NCBI GenBank assembly: GCA_040772305.1
Contig: JAXGYK010000001.1
Coordinates: 1,688,784 to 1,752,783, forward strand
Length of the DNA stretch: 64,000 bases
Origin: Mesolinea sp040772305
GTDB lineage: Bacteria > Chloroflexota > Anaerolineae > Anaerolineales > Anaerolineaceae
Direction of reading: 5' to 3'
Within the stretch, counting starts at the first letter, position 1, and each line of letters begins with the position of its first letter. The notes beneath the pieces were generated by a model. That model saw nothing but the letters and a program-made list of their open reading frames with translations. It was not told where the DNA came from and did no database searches. A program made the translations under genes and the position numbers. This document shows positions 48,834-58,324 of the stretch, in pieces.

Positions 48834-49639
48834 AAACGCTTTTGGCTGCAGATTTTGAACGAATATGCGAACAACAGCTCTTTAAACTACCTTATTTTAG
48901 AGCTATGCTTCGCGCAGTAGAACAGCGCTTTTATGCTGAAATGAACTTACCTGGTCCTATCCTGGATATTGGTGCCGGGGATGGGCACTTTGCAGAGTCT
49001 TTATTTGGAAACGAGCCAGACCTTGTGGGAATAGACCCATGGCTGGCACCATTGCAAGAAGCATCTAGCCGTAGAGTCTATGGACTGCTAGCGATGGCAT
49101 CAGGGGCTGAAATTCCTTTTCCTGATAAAAGTTTTGACACTGCTATCAGCAATTCGGTCTTGGAACATATTCCAGGCGTACAGCCAGTGCTAAATCAAAT
49201 TTGTTCGAAATTGAGATTGGGCGGTCAGTTCTTGTTTACTGTTCCTAATCAGCGTTTCCGAACTGATCTTTGGGGAATGATGGTTTTGAAGCGGCTAGGT
49301 TTGGGTAAATTAGCTGCTGCTTATTCTGCAGTATTCAACCGGGTTGCCCGCCATGTAAACCTCGATCCTCCTGAGGTATGGACAGAGCGTTTAACAAAGG
49401 CCGGGTTTGGAGATGTGCAATGTTTTCATTACTTTCCTCGGGAAGCATTACACATCTTGGAAAGGGGACATTTAGGCGGTATTCCCAACCTTATTGCAAA
49501 GAAACTCCTGGGCAAATGGGTGCTTTGGCCTTCACGCAGGAATCCGCATTTGCGGTTTAAATATGTACGCAGGCTGATCGAAAACCCCTTTACTGAAGAA
49601 GGGACCTGCACTTTCTATATTGCAACGAGGACATCATGA
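48830..49639 (+). CDS. SAM-dependent methyltransferase (class I)
   Basis: The 269-residue protein shows motif I Ile-Leu-Asp-Ile-Gly-Ala-Gly-Asp-Gly-His, an acidic motif II and an Asn-Ser-Val-Leu-Glu-His motif IV of the Methyltransf_11 group. The start is TTG 48830, which overlaps the preceding TGA; AAAAGG-type purines lie upstream. The substrate is probably a sugar or polyprenyl-linked glycan given the neighbours. Confidence 0.86.
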   Translation: MKTLLAADFERICEQQLFKLPYFRAMLRAVEQRFYAEMNLPGPILDIGAGDGHFAESLFGNEPDLVGIDPWLAPLQEASSRRVYGLLAMASGAEIPFPDKSFDTAISNSVLEHIPGVQPVLNQICSKLRLGGQFLFTVPNQRFRTDLWGMMVLKRLGLGKLAAAYSAVFNRVARHVNLDPPEVWTERLTKAGFGDVQCFHYFPREALHILERGHLGGIPNLIAKKLLGKWVLWPSRRNPHLRFKYVRRLIENPFTEEGTCTFYIATRTS

Positions 49640-50478
49640 GCAGGCTGCGCAAGGCGAGCTATTATGCCTGGTCTGTCGTTGAATTGCTAAGCGGGGTACG
49701 ACATCCTTTGGCCATGATACGGTTATTTATTAGTGGTCGATTACCCAGAAATGGGATTATGCGCCTGCGGAAGAGTAAGCTGAAATACCGTATTCGCAGC
49801 AAAATGGATGCCTGGTCGGTTAAGGAAGCAGTGATCGATCGCTTTTACGAACGCTGCGGAATTCGCATTCAGAAGGACTGGAAAATTGTCGATATTGGCG
49901 CAGCGATCGGCGAGTTTACCATCTATGCGGCTCGAAAGGCTAAAGCTGGAAAAGTTTTTGCCTTCGAACCGAATCCAGAATCGATGGGATTGCTCAAAGA
50001 GAACTTGGCCTTGAATCGCATCAAAAATGTGGTTTTGAACCAGTGTGGGGTGTGGAGCGAAGCAGCCAGAATGCGTTTTGATAACAGTTTAGGAGAACCT
50101 CTCCAAGCGATAAGTGTACTGACGGATACGGATAAAACTGCGGATTGCAGCTTTGATGTAATTACACTAAACGATGTTGTTGAACATGTAGTTAGGGATG
50201 CGGTTGATTTGCTTAAGCTGGATTGCGAAGGGGCGGAATATGCAATCCTGGCTGCGGCCAGTGATGAAACGCTGCAAAAGATTCGCTGTATTTCGATGGA
50301 ATATCATAATTTAGATCTCAAACAAAGCTATCAATGGCTCATGGATTTTTTGGCGTCCAAAGATTTTAATGTAAAACATGTGCCCAATGCAGTGCATAGC
50401 AATATCGGATACCTCTATGCTACAAAGCAGGCGCATCCGAACCGGAATAGAAATGCAAATTCCAAAGACCAGAAATAA
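49636..50478 (+). CDS. FkbM-family methyltransferase
   Basis: The 280-residue protein has Ile-Val-Asp-Ile-Gly-Ala-Ala-Ile-Gly-Glu-Phe, Phe-Ala-Phe-Glu-Pro-Asn-Pro and a Leu-Lys-Leu-Asp-Cys-Glu-Gly-Ala-Glu motif, all FkbM traits (O-methylation, often of sugars). It overlaps its neighbours on both sides (ATGA before; 26 bases after). Confidence 0.9.
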   Translation: MSRLRKASYYAWSVVELLSGVRHPLAMIRLFISGRLPRNGIMRLRKSKLKYRIRSKMDAWSVKEAVIDRFYERCGIRIQKDWKIVDIGAAIGEFTIYAARKAKAGKVFAFEPNPESMGLLKENLALNRIKNVVLNQCGVWSEAARMRFDNSLGEPLQAISVLTDTDKTADCSFDVITLNDVVEHVVRDAVDLLKLDCEGAEYAILAAASDETLQKIRCISMEYHNLDLKQSYQWLMDFLASKDFNVKHVPNAVHSNIGYLYATKQAHPNRNRNANSKDQK

Positions 50479-53400
50479 GCGCCCATTAACCGTTCTTGTT
50501 ATTGGTTTGCTGTTTTTAATACTGGTGCTAGGTGCCAGCTTGAGATTAGTAGGCCTTGATTGGGATTCTGGCAAACATTTGCATCCGGACGAGCGCTTTC
50601 TTTCAATGGTTACCAGTGCTATTAAACCTGTTGAGAGACCGGCAGACTATTTTGACTCTGCTAACTCTACACTTAACCCAGCTAACAGCGGGTATAAGTT
50701 TTTTGTCTATGGGACTTTTCCAATTTTTATTATCCGATATATCGCCGAGTGGACCGGACAAACTGGATATGACTCGATTACTATCCTAGGCCGGCAACTC
50801 TCAGCACTTACTGATGTATTTACAATTCTGATTGTTTTCCTGATTGGACTAAAGCTTTACCGTTGGCAAGTCGGAGTAATCGCCGCAAGTTTTTATGCGT
50901 TTGCAGTTTTACCGATCCAACAGTCGCATTTTATGACGGTGGATACCTTTACAAATTTCTTTGGTGCACTGACTGTATTTGCAGCTGTGCTGATCTTAAC
51001 TGAGAAAAAGAATGAGATACCTTGGCTCAAGTACGCATTTTTTGGCTGCTTTTTAGGTATGGCAACTGCCTCTAAAATAAATGCTGCTTCGCTTGCCTTT
51101 CTGCTGCCACTAAGCTTATGGACACGTAGTCGTCGCGAAGGGGAAGATCAGCCCCTGCTTGATTACTTTTGGCCGGTAGTAATGGCTGCTCTTGTCAGTT
51201 TAGTAACCTTTCGGGTCTTGCAGCCCTATGCCTTTGAAGGGCCAGGTTTCTTTAATCTCAAATTTAATCCGCTCTGGCAAGAGTCGCTGTTGAGCCTTAG
51301 GGAGCAAGCCTTCGGACGAGTGGATTTCCCGCCAGCGCTGCAATGGGCAAAGCGCCCTATCGGGTTTGCGTTCGAGAACACGATCCTTTGGGGGATGGGA
51401 CTGTTTTGGGGGATAACTGCTTTGGCTGGCTTAATTAGTCAAATATTGCAATTTTTTACAAAAAAGAATTGGAATAATTTTCCATTATTGGTATGGTTAA
51501 TTCTCTATTTCCTCTGGCAAGGAACAGCATGGGTACGTGCCATGCGTTACCTGTTATTGGGATATCCTCTGCTTGCTTTAATTGCTGCCTGGTTTATTGA
51601 TGAACTTTTACAACTGCGAGAACCATTAATTGGCAGGCTCAAACCACGAAGAAGGTTTAAACCGACGATCCTGGGTGTTATTGTTCTTATCATCACAGTT
51701 TTAGGCAGTGGACTTTGGGCTTTTGCGTTTACGCGAATATACACACGACCACATACGCGCGTGGCTGCAAGCGCCTGGATTTATGAGCATATACCCGGGA
51801 TATTTACTTTGTCGGGTAAAGATTCTGATGGAAACATCGTGGAAATTCCAGGCCAGATGCAAGTTACTGACTTGGAGCAGGAACAGGTCAAGGACAGCTA
51901 CTTTCAGGTACATTCCAGTTTCGATGGGCAATTAGAAGCTGTCTTGTTCCAAGAAACAGCTCTTACGCCTCAGGATCAAATCAATCAAGTTTTTGGTCTT
52001 GAACTGATTGATTCAGAGGATCCTGCAAAAAGCTATGGAGCTTTGCCTGCAAGGCTACTGCAAGATGAAAACGGGCAATCGTATTGGTCATTTGCGTTCC
52101 AGGAACCTGTCTACATGCCAGCCGATAAGCAGTTCCTAATGATTTTGACGAATAGTAAGCTTGCCACACCACTGTCAGAAATAGAAAGCCCAGTTTTACA
52201 AATAGTCGACGGTTCTGGACAGACGAGGAAACTTAGTCAGGCAAAGGCCCTGATAATACTTAGCGATGCGCATAGTATTGCAGTTAACTTTCCTGTAAAT
52301 CAGATAATAAGCTTGGAAGGTTTTGAGATCTCCAGGCTCGAATGGCTGCAATCGTCCAAACTGTCAGGTACTCTGACTGCATCTTTTTCTATGGATGGCA
52401 GCAATCACCTGATTGAATACCAGGCAGGAAAGATTTGGAGCGGTGCGCCACTGAAGCTGGAATTTGAAGAACCTTTCAAGGTGCACAGTATTGGTTCCCT
52501 TTCTGTGAAATTGGAATTGACGGGAAGTGGTGGCTTACTAGGATTTCGGAATCCAGCAATTGCAGTGGAAAGTACCTGGGATGACGGTCTTCCGCTGCCC
52601 ATGAATCTAAATGGTCAGTATCTTAATCCTGCGACAATTTACGATACGGATTTGAACCTTGAGGCTTATTGGCCTGACACAACAGAAAAACGTGAACGGA
52701 TTGCGGAGGTTTTAGATCGTGCCGACTACCTTGTGATGAGTTCCAACCGCCAATATGGAACGATAAGCCGGGTTCCAGAACGCTACCCGCTTATGTGCAG
52801 TTTCTATCGGGAGCTATTGGGTTGCAGTGAGAATGAAGACACACTAAGCTGCTATAACGAGGCAAAAGCCTTGGATGAACCCGGCCCGCTTGGGTTTCGG
52901 TTAATGAAAACCTTTACTTCTTACCCAGAGCTTGGGACTTTCGTCTTTAATGATCAATATGCTGAAGAAGCTTTTTCGGTTTACGACCATCCAAAAGTGA
53001 TGATCTTTGAAAAAACAGATAACTATTCGCCCTCTGTAGTTTCGAAGATTTTGAACCAAGTTGACTTGTCTAAGGCTATTAACCTCCCCCCAGGGGAATT
53101 AGGGAAGGCTGTCAGCTCCCGAATACCTGCTGATGGCTTAATGCTTGATCAGAGGGATTGGGAAAAGCAACAAGAAGGGGGTACCTGGGCTGAGCTTTTT
53201 GTACAGGACTCGTTAGTAAATCGCTCGCAGGTAGCTGCCGTCATAATCTTCTATATCTTTACCCTTGTTTTAACTTGGGCAGTTTTTCCGCTTATCTGGC
53301 CCTTTTTTAAGGGCCTTCCGGATGGAGCCTATCCACTTGCCCGTACTTTTTCTTACTTGCTATTTGGCTTTCTTGGTTTTACTGCTGGTGCTCTAGGAAT

Positions 53401-55663
53401 ACCTGTGACTCGTGGCCTCTTAGCCATGCTTTTTATTCTTCTGATCGGCCTAGGTGCATATGCAATTTTTATACAGCGCGATGCACTTAAGCAGATGCTA
53501 CAGGTAAACAAAAAGGAAATCCTGATTGCTGAGGTTGTGGGGCTTTTAGCCTTTGCATTTTTCCTATGGATCCGTTGGTTAAATCCTGATCTTTGGCACC
53601 CCTATCATGGCGGTGAAAAACCAATGGATTTTTCCTATTTTAATGCTGTCATTAAAAGCAGCACTTTTCCGGCCTATGATCCCTGGTTTGCAGGAGGCTA
53701 CTTAAATTATTATTATTTTGGAATGGTACTGGCTGGACTACCCACAAAATTATTGGGTATTACACCGGCAGTAGCTATTAACATTGTTTTACCGCTTTGG
53801 TTTTCGATGGTTGCGATGGCAGCTTACAGCCTGGGTTTCAATCTGGTTGGATTGTCTTTCGGGAAAACAAAAAATGCTCACAGTATCAAACAATGGGCGA
53901 GGTTCGCAGGAATCGTTGCTGTAATACTGGTTTTAGTAGTAGGTAACCTGGGAACTGTAAAGTTGCTGCAGGAAACAGCCCGAACTATGGGTGCATATGG
54001 TCAGGATCCAGCTTCTGCGGGTTGGTTTAAGAACCTGAAGTGGTTGGTCAAGGGCTTATTATTGATTCTTAAGGGAGAACCACTGCCCTTGTACCCAGGC
54101 ACCTGGTATTGGAATCCAAGCCGTACAATCGCTGATACACCTATCACTGAGTTTCCATTATTCACCTTTTTATATGCCGACCCACATGCCCATTTGTATG
54201 CGATGCCCTTTGTTCTTTTAGCCGTTGCATGGGCGTTGAATGCGCTGTTCGTGCCAAAACTTAGCAAGCCATGGATCGAATTCCTTTATTTGGGCTTGGG
54301 TGCTTTGATCATTGGGGTTCTAAAGCCGGTAAACACTTGGGATTTTTATACCCTTTTTACTTTGGGTGCCTGTGTTCTTCTTTACGTAGAAGTATTCTCT
54401 CGGCAATTACCCGGTTTTGTGAAGCTTAATAAAAAGAGAAGTTTACAAATCAAGCTAACACATGGCTTAGGAGCTATTGTATTTCTGTTCTTTGCCAGCG
54501 GCCTGCTATATTACGCTTTTAACAGCAATTTTCATCCAGCTTTTAGCAAAATTGCTATTTGGAAAGGCCTTAAAACTACCTTAAGCGAATATTTGACACA
54601 CTGGGGTTTCTTCCTCTTCATTTTACTCTGGTGGTATCTATGGGAAAGCTACAAATGGTTAGCGATTACTCCTATGAGCCAGGTGCGAAAACTAAAGCGG
54701 TACTCTAAACAAATTTTCATCCTTTGCGCTCTTGGATTGGCGATTCTATTTACCCTAAGCATTGGAATGAAAATCCAAACGGCTGTGATCATCCTGCCAT
54801 TTTGTTTATGGACACTGGCTTTAATCTTGCGAAAAGAAATAAGCCATGCCGAGCGTTTTGTACTATTTTTAATTGGAACTGCTTTAATACTTACACTCTT
54901 TGTTGAAACTGTTTACCTTTTAGGTGACAATGGGCGTCAAAACACGGTATTCAAATTTTATATGCAAGCCTGGCTTTTCTTCGCTGTAGGTTGTGCCTAC
55001 GCTCTTACTCGGCTCATTTCCGAATTCAATCGCTGGCGCTTGAGAACGCAAAATATTTTTCTTGTAACACTGGGTTTGATGAGTATGGCTGTGCTGCTTT
55101 TCCCTGTAACTGCTGCTGCAGATAAAGCCACCAATCGTATGGATCGTACCGCTCCGCATTCGCTTGATGGAATGCTTTACATGCGGTCCAGTCAGTACCA
55201 TTATGGCTGCCAGCGTAGCACGCCTGAAGCGGAATGTGTACCAGTAGAAATAGATCTGGCAGAAGATTATCGGACAATTCAATGGATGCAAGCGAATCTT
55301 TTCGGCTCGCCTGTAATCATCGAAGGCTATGCAGGCTTGTATACCTGGAGTAATCGGTTTACGGTTTACACAGGATTACCAGGTGTTATTGGATGGGATT
55401 ACCACCAAAGTCAGCAGCGCGGTATCTTAGCGAATGATATAGTGGGGCAACGAGTGCGTGATGTAGAACTCTTTTATCAGACCATTGACCCCCTGACAGC
55501 TTATCAGATATTGCAAGAATATGGTGTTACATACGTTATTGTGGGACAGTATGAAAAGGCACTTTACTTCCAGGCAGGGTTCGACAAGTTTGCTGCCTGG
55601 GATGGCGCTTTATGGGATACCATCTATCAGGATGGCCAAACTGCTATTTATAAGGTGCGCTAA
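50453..55663 (+). CDS. Giant GT-C glycosyltransferase fused to a Chlor_Arch_YYY (DUF2298) domain
   Basis: The 1736-residue membrane protein has an N-terminal GT-C-like region (helices up to about 440) with the acidic pair Asp46-Glu47 in His-Pro-Asp-Glu-Arg, a soluble beta-rich middle (about 450-900) and a C-terminal DUF2298 region from about 1000, marked by Tyr-Leu-Asn-Tyr-Tyr-Tyr-Phe-Gly, Asp-Pro-His-Ala-His and Lys-Phe-Tyr-Met-Gln. Both halves look like polyprenyl-phosphate-sugar transferases. ATG 50453 is the best start (a weak GGA upstream, first Met before the first helix); an earlier Met at 50378 lies deep in the preceding gene. Confidence 0.88.
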   Translation: MQIPKTRNKRPLTVLVIGLLFLILVLGASLRLVGLDWDSGKHLHPDERFLSMVTSAIKPVERPADYFDSANSTLNPANSGYKFFVYGTFPIFIIRYIAEWTGQTGYDSITILGRQLSALTDVFTILIVFLIGLKLYRWQVGVIAASFYAFAVLPIQQSHFMTVDTFTNFFGALTVFAAVLILTEKKNEIPWLKYAFFGCFLGMATASKINAASLAFLLPLSLWTRSRREGEDQPLLDYFWPVVMAALVSLVTFRVLQPYAFEGPGFFNLKFNPLWQESLLSLREQAFGRVDFPPALQWAKRPIGFAFENTILWGMGLFWGITALAGLISQILQFFTKKNWNNFPLLVWLILYFLWQGTAWVRAMRYLLLGYPLLALIAAWFIDELLQLREPLIGRLKPRRRFKPTILGVIVLIITVLGSGLWAFAFTRIYTRPHTRVAASAWIYEHIPGIFTLSGKDSDGNIVEIPGQMQVTDLEQEQVKDSYFQVHSSFDGQLEAVLFQETALTPQDQINQVFGLELIDSEDPAKSYGALPARLLQDENGQSYWSFAFQEPVYMPADKQFLMILTNSKLATPLSEIESPVLQIVDGSGQTRKLSQAKALIILSDAHSIAVNFPVNQIISLEGFEISRLEWLQSSKLSGTLTASFSMDGSNHLIEYQAGKIWSGAPLKLEFEEPFKVHSIGSLSVKLELTGSGGLLGFRNPAIAVESTWDDGLPLPMNLNGQYLNPATIYDTDLNLEAYWPDTTEKRERIAEVLDRADYLVMSSNRQYGTISRVPERYPLMCSFYRELLGCSENEDTLSCYNEAKALDEPGPLGFRLMKTFTSYPELGTFVFNDQYAEEAFSVYDHPKVMIFEKTDNYSPSVVSKILNQVDLSKAINLPPGELGKAVSSRIPADGLMLDQRDWEKQQEGGTWAELFVQDSLVNRSQVAAVIIFYIFTLVLTWAVFPLIWPFFKGLPDGAYPLARTFSYLLFGFLGFTAGALGIPVTRGLLAMLFILLIGLGAYAIFIQRDALKQMLQVNKKEILIAEVVGLLAFAFFLWIRWLNPDLWHPYHGGEKPMDFSYFNAVIKSSTFPAYDPWFAGGYLNYYYFGMVLAGLPTKLLGITPAVAINIVLPLWFSMVAMAAYSLGFNLVGLSFGKTKNAHSIKQWARFAGIVAVILVLVVGNLGTVKLLQETARTMGAYGQDPASAGWFKNLKWLVKGLLLILKGEPLPLYPGTWYWNPSRTIADTPITEFPLFTFLYADPHAHLYAMPFVLLAVAWALNALFVPKLSKPWIEFLYLGLGALIIGVLKPVNTWDFYTLFTLGACVLLYVEVFSRQLPGFVKLNKKRSLQIKLTHGLGAIVFLFFASGLLYYAFNSNFHPAFSKIAIWKGLKTTLSEYLTHWGFFLFILLWWYLWESYKWLAITPMSQVRKLKRYSKQIFILCALGLAILFTLSIGMKIQTAVIILPFCLWTLALILRKEISHAERFVLFLIGTALILTLFVETVYLLGDNGRQNTVFKFYMQAWLFFAVGCAYALTRLISEFNRWRLRTQNIFLVTLGLMSMAVLLFPVTAAADKATNRMDRTAPHSLDGMLYMRSSQYHYGCQRSTPEAECVPVEIDLAEDYRTIQWMQANLFGSPVIIEGYAGLYTWSNRFTVYTGLPGVIGWDYHQSQQRGILANDIVGQRVRDVELFYQTIDPLTAYQILQEYGVTYVIVGQYEKALYFQAGFDKFAAWDGALWDTIYQDGQTAIYKVR

Positions 55664-58324
55664 ATGCTCGAATTTATAAAATGGTATGCTGCTTTGACTG
55701 TTTTGGGGACAATCAATCTTCCGCTTACCCGGCGACTTTTTAAGCAACTGCCCTCCGGAGGTTTTTACCTTACACGAGCTGTAAGTTTGTTGATATGGAC
55801 TTTTTTCTTCTGGTTTTTTGGTTCCATTAGACTTTTGAACAATGACCTTGCTTCTCAGATTACTATTCTGATCGGAATAGTTGTTCTTAACCTATGGATC
55901 TTGGACCGCGAAGGGTGGGCAGATTTTAAGCAGTGGCTGCTTTCTATCCGCAACTTGATTTGGGCTGCCGAACTGGTTTTCTTGTTCGCTTTTACAGCTT
56001 GGGCACTTGTGAGGGCAGCGAACCCAGAAATCATGTTTACTGAAAAATACATGGAAATGGCCTTCATTAATGCCATTTTAAGAGCACCGGGTTTTCCACC
56101 TCCCGATCCTTGGTTAAGCGGCTATGCAATTGCCTATTACTATTTTGGCTATGTAATGATTGCAATGCTGATACGCTTTACCGGAACACTTCCCGAAATT
56201 GCTTATAACTTAGTGGCTTCAGCATGGTTTGCTCTGACCGCATTGGGTGTTTACGGAATAGCAACTGATTTACTCCATGGAAAACCTAATCATGGAGTTT
56301 TTCATAATGGAAAAAAATGGATTCTCAAGTTTGCTCTTTTAGCCCCTTTACTCCTTTTAATTGTCTCCAATTGGCATGCAGTCTTAGACACGCTGCACCA
56401 ACGCGGATTTTGGCGCATACCCGAATTAGGAGGCGTTGAATCTCAGGTTTGGCAAACCTTAAAAATGCGTGAATTGGATGGGGTTGCAAATGATAACTCA
56501 TGGTACATTGGTCAAAGGAATTGGCCTTGGTGGGCTGCTAGCCGAACAGTAAGAGATTTCATTCCCCATAGTCCTGAAGCTTTGGAAGTTATTGACGAAT
56601 TTCCGCAATTTACTTTTCTTCTCTCCGATTTGCACCCGCACCTGCTTGTATTACCTTTTTCTATGCTTGCGATTTCCATGGCTTTGAATGCCTATTGGAA
56701 CACGCCTTCATTAAGTGACGGGTTTAGGCGCGCAATAAAGGAGCAAACTGTCGAACTTGTATTTGCAGGCTTGGTTCTGGGGGCTATAGGGTTTATGAAC
56801 ACTTGGGATATGCCTTTTTATATGCTTTTATTCGGCATGGCTTGGGTTTATAGCTATTATCAGGATTACCGTTCAGCGGGCTTTCTGTCCAACCTGATTA
56901 AAATTGGCCTGTTGCTGGGGATTTTAGCGATTACACCCTACTTGCCGTTTTATCTGTCATTCTCATCAGGAGCTAAAGGAATTTTACCGAGTATGGTGTT
57001 TTTTACCCATAACCGCTACTTTTGGGCGATGTTTGGACCTTTGTTGGTCATCTTGATTGCTGGTTTTGCTTATGCCAGCAGACATTACTGGAAGAAGGAA
57101 AACCTGCTCCCTGGTATATTGCCTGTCATCGGGCTAATCATTTTACTCGCATTAGCCATGTTCTCTTTGGGAGCTATGGTTAAACTCAGGCCTCAGCTGG
57201 AGCGGGCTGCTTTGCATGCTTTGGGATACCCTAGTTTGATTGACTTGGTGAAAGACGTCCTTGCGACAAGATTAAAAGACCCAGGAACTTTGATCACGAT
57301 AATTCTTTTAGGCACATTAATGACTTTAACGATTAACGGGCATCAATTGCGTAACGGAACCAGTACGCATGCGCAAAAAAGTTCTTCATCCTTGATCTTT
57401 ACTGCATTTTTAGGTCTGATGGGGCTATTTCTGGTATTGCTTCCAGAGTTTATTTATTTATCAGACCCATTTCAGACGCGTATGAATACAATTTTTAAGT
57501 TTTATATCCAAGCCTGGGTTTTTTGGTCGTTGGCAGGAGCCTATTTATTGGCAAAACTTCTTCAGCCAGATATTCCCTTTGCTCTTGAGGATAAGATTGC
57601 ACCTTTAGGTGCAGGGCTAATAGCTATAGCTGCTATGCTTCTGGGCTTACCTATAATACCCACTTGGTTTTCCAGGTTTAATTCCGGACTAAAAGGCTTT
57701 GGAAGCAGTGTTTTGGATTGGCTTCTCGTATGCTTATTTGCCATCCTCTTTTTGTGGTTGCTTATAAAACTTGGCCGAGGAAGTTCCAGTCGAGCTCTTG
57801 GTGTTTTGGGTATCATATCACTGGCGCTGGGGCTTATTTATCCCGTGAATATGATTTGGAATAAAACGAATGGGTTTGCCCCATTGCATGGATTTTCTTT
57901 AGATGGAACGCTTTTCCAAAGAAAGATGAATGCAGACCTGTTTGCTGGAATTGATTGGATGAGGTCTGCACCCTATGGTGTAATTGCAGAAGCTGCCAGG
58001 GATGACTATTCGCTCTATAACCCTTACTCCACCTTTACAGGATATCCCTCAGTGCTGGGCTGGCCGGGACATGAGGACCAGTGGCGGGGTGGCCCTGCCT
58101 TAGCGGATCAAAGAGAAGCTGATCTCTTAAGCTTATATGCTACGCGGGATTGGGAAAAGACAAAGGAAATACTTAACAAATATGAGGTAAAGTATCTTGT
58201 ATTGGGCGATTTGGAACGCCAAACCTACCCGGTAGTTCCAGAAAAATTTGAACAGAATTTGGAGATTGTATTTCAGCAGGGGAATATGCAGATTTTCCAG
58301 TGGGAGGGTAGCAGTGCACCGTAA
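55664..58324 (+). CDS. Chlor_Arch_YYY (DUF2298) membrane protein
   Basis: The 886-residue polytopic protein has the YYY signature Ala-Tyr-Tyr-Tyr-Phe-Gly-Tyr, an Asp-Leu-His-Pro-His loop, and Met-Asn-Thr-Ile-Phe-Lys-Phe-Tyr-Ile-Gln-Ala-Trp, with more than fifteen hydrophobic segments. It is homologous to the C-terminal half of the preceding gene. The family is limited to Chloroflexota and some archaea and is thought to be GT-C-like. Its ATG directly follows the previous TAA. Confidence 0.9.
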   Translation: MLEFIKWYAALTVLGTINLPLTRRLFKQLPSGGFYLTRAVSLLIWTFFFWFFGSIRLLNNDLASQITILIGIVVLNLWILDREGWADFKQWLLSIRNLIWAAELVFLFAFTAWALVRAANPEIMFTEKYMEMAFINAILRAPGFPPPDPWLSGYAIAYYYFGYVMIAMLIRFTGTLPEIAYNLVASAWFALTALGVYGIATDLLHGKPNHGVFHNGKKWILKFALLAPLLLLIVSNWHAVLDTLHQRGFWRIPELGGVESQVWQTLKMRELDGVANDNSWYIGQRNWPWWAASRTVRDFIPHSPEALEVIDEFPQFTFLLSDLHPHLLVLPFSMLAISMALNAYWNTPSLSDGFRRAIKEQTVELVFAGLVLGAIGFMNTWDMPFYMLLFGMAWVYSYYQDYRSAGFLSNLIKIGLLLGILAITPYLPFYLSFSSGAKGILPSMVFFTHNRYFWAMFGPLLVILIAGFAYASRHYWKKENLLPGILPVIGLIILLALAMFSLGAMVKLRPQLERAALHALGYPSLIDLVKDVLATRLKDPGTLITIILLGTLMTLTINGHQLRNGTSTHAQKSSSSLIFTAFLGLMGLFLVLLPEFIYLSDPFQTRMNTIFKFYIQAWVFWSLAGAYLLAKLLQPDIPFALEDKIAPLGAGLIAIAAMLLGLPIIPTWFSRFNSGLKGFGSSVLDWLLVCLFAILFLWLLIKLGRGSSSRALGVLGIISLALGLIYPVNMIWNKTNGFAPLHGFSLDGTLFQRKMNADLFAGIDWMRSAPYGVIAEAARDDYSLYNPYSTFTGYPSVLGWPGHEDQWRGGPALADQREADLLSLYATRDWEKTKEILNKYEVKYLVLGDLERQTYPVVPEKFEQNLEIVFQQGNMQIFQWEGSSAP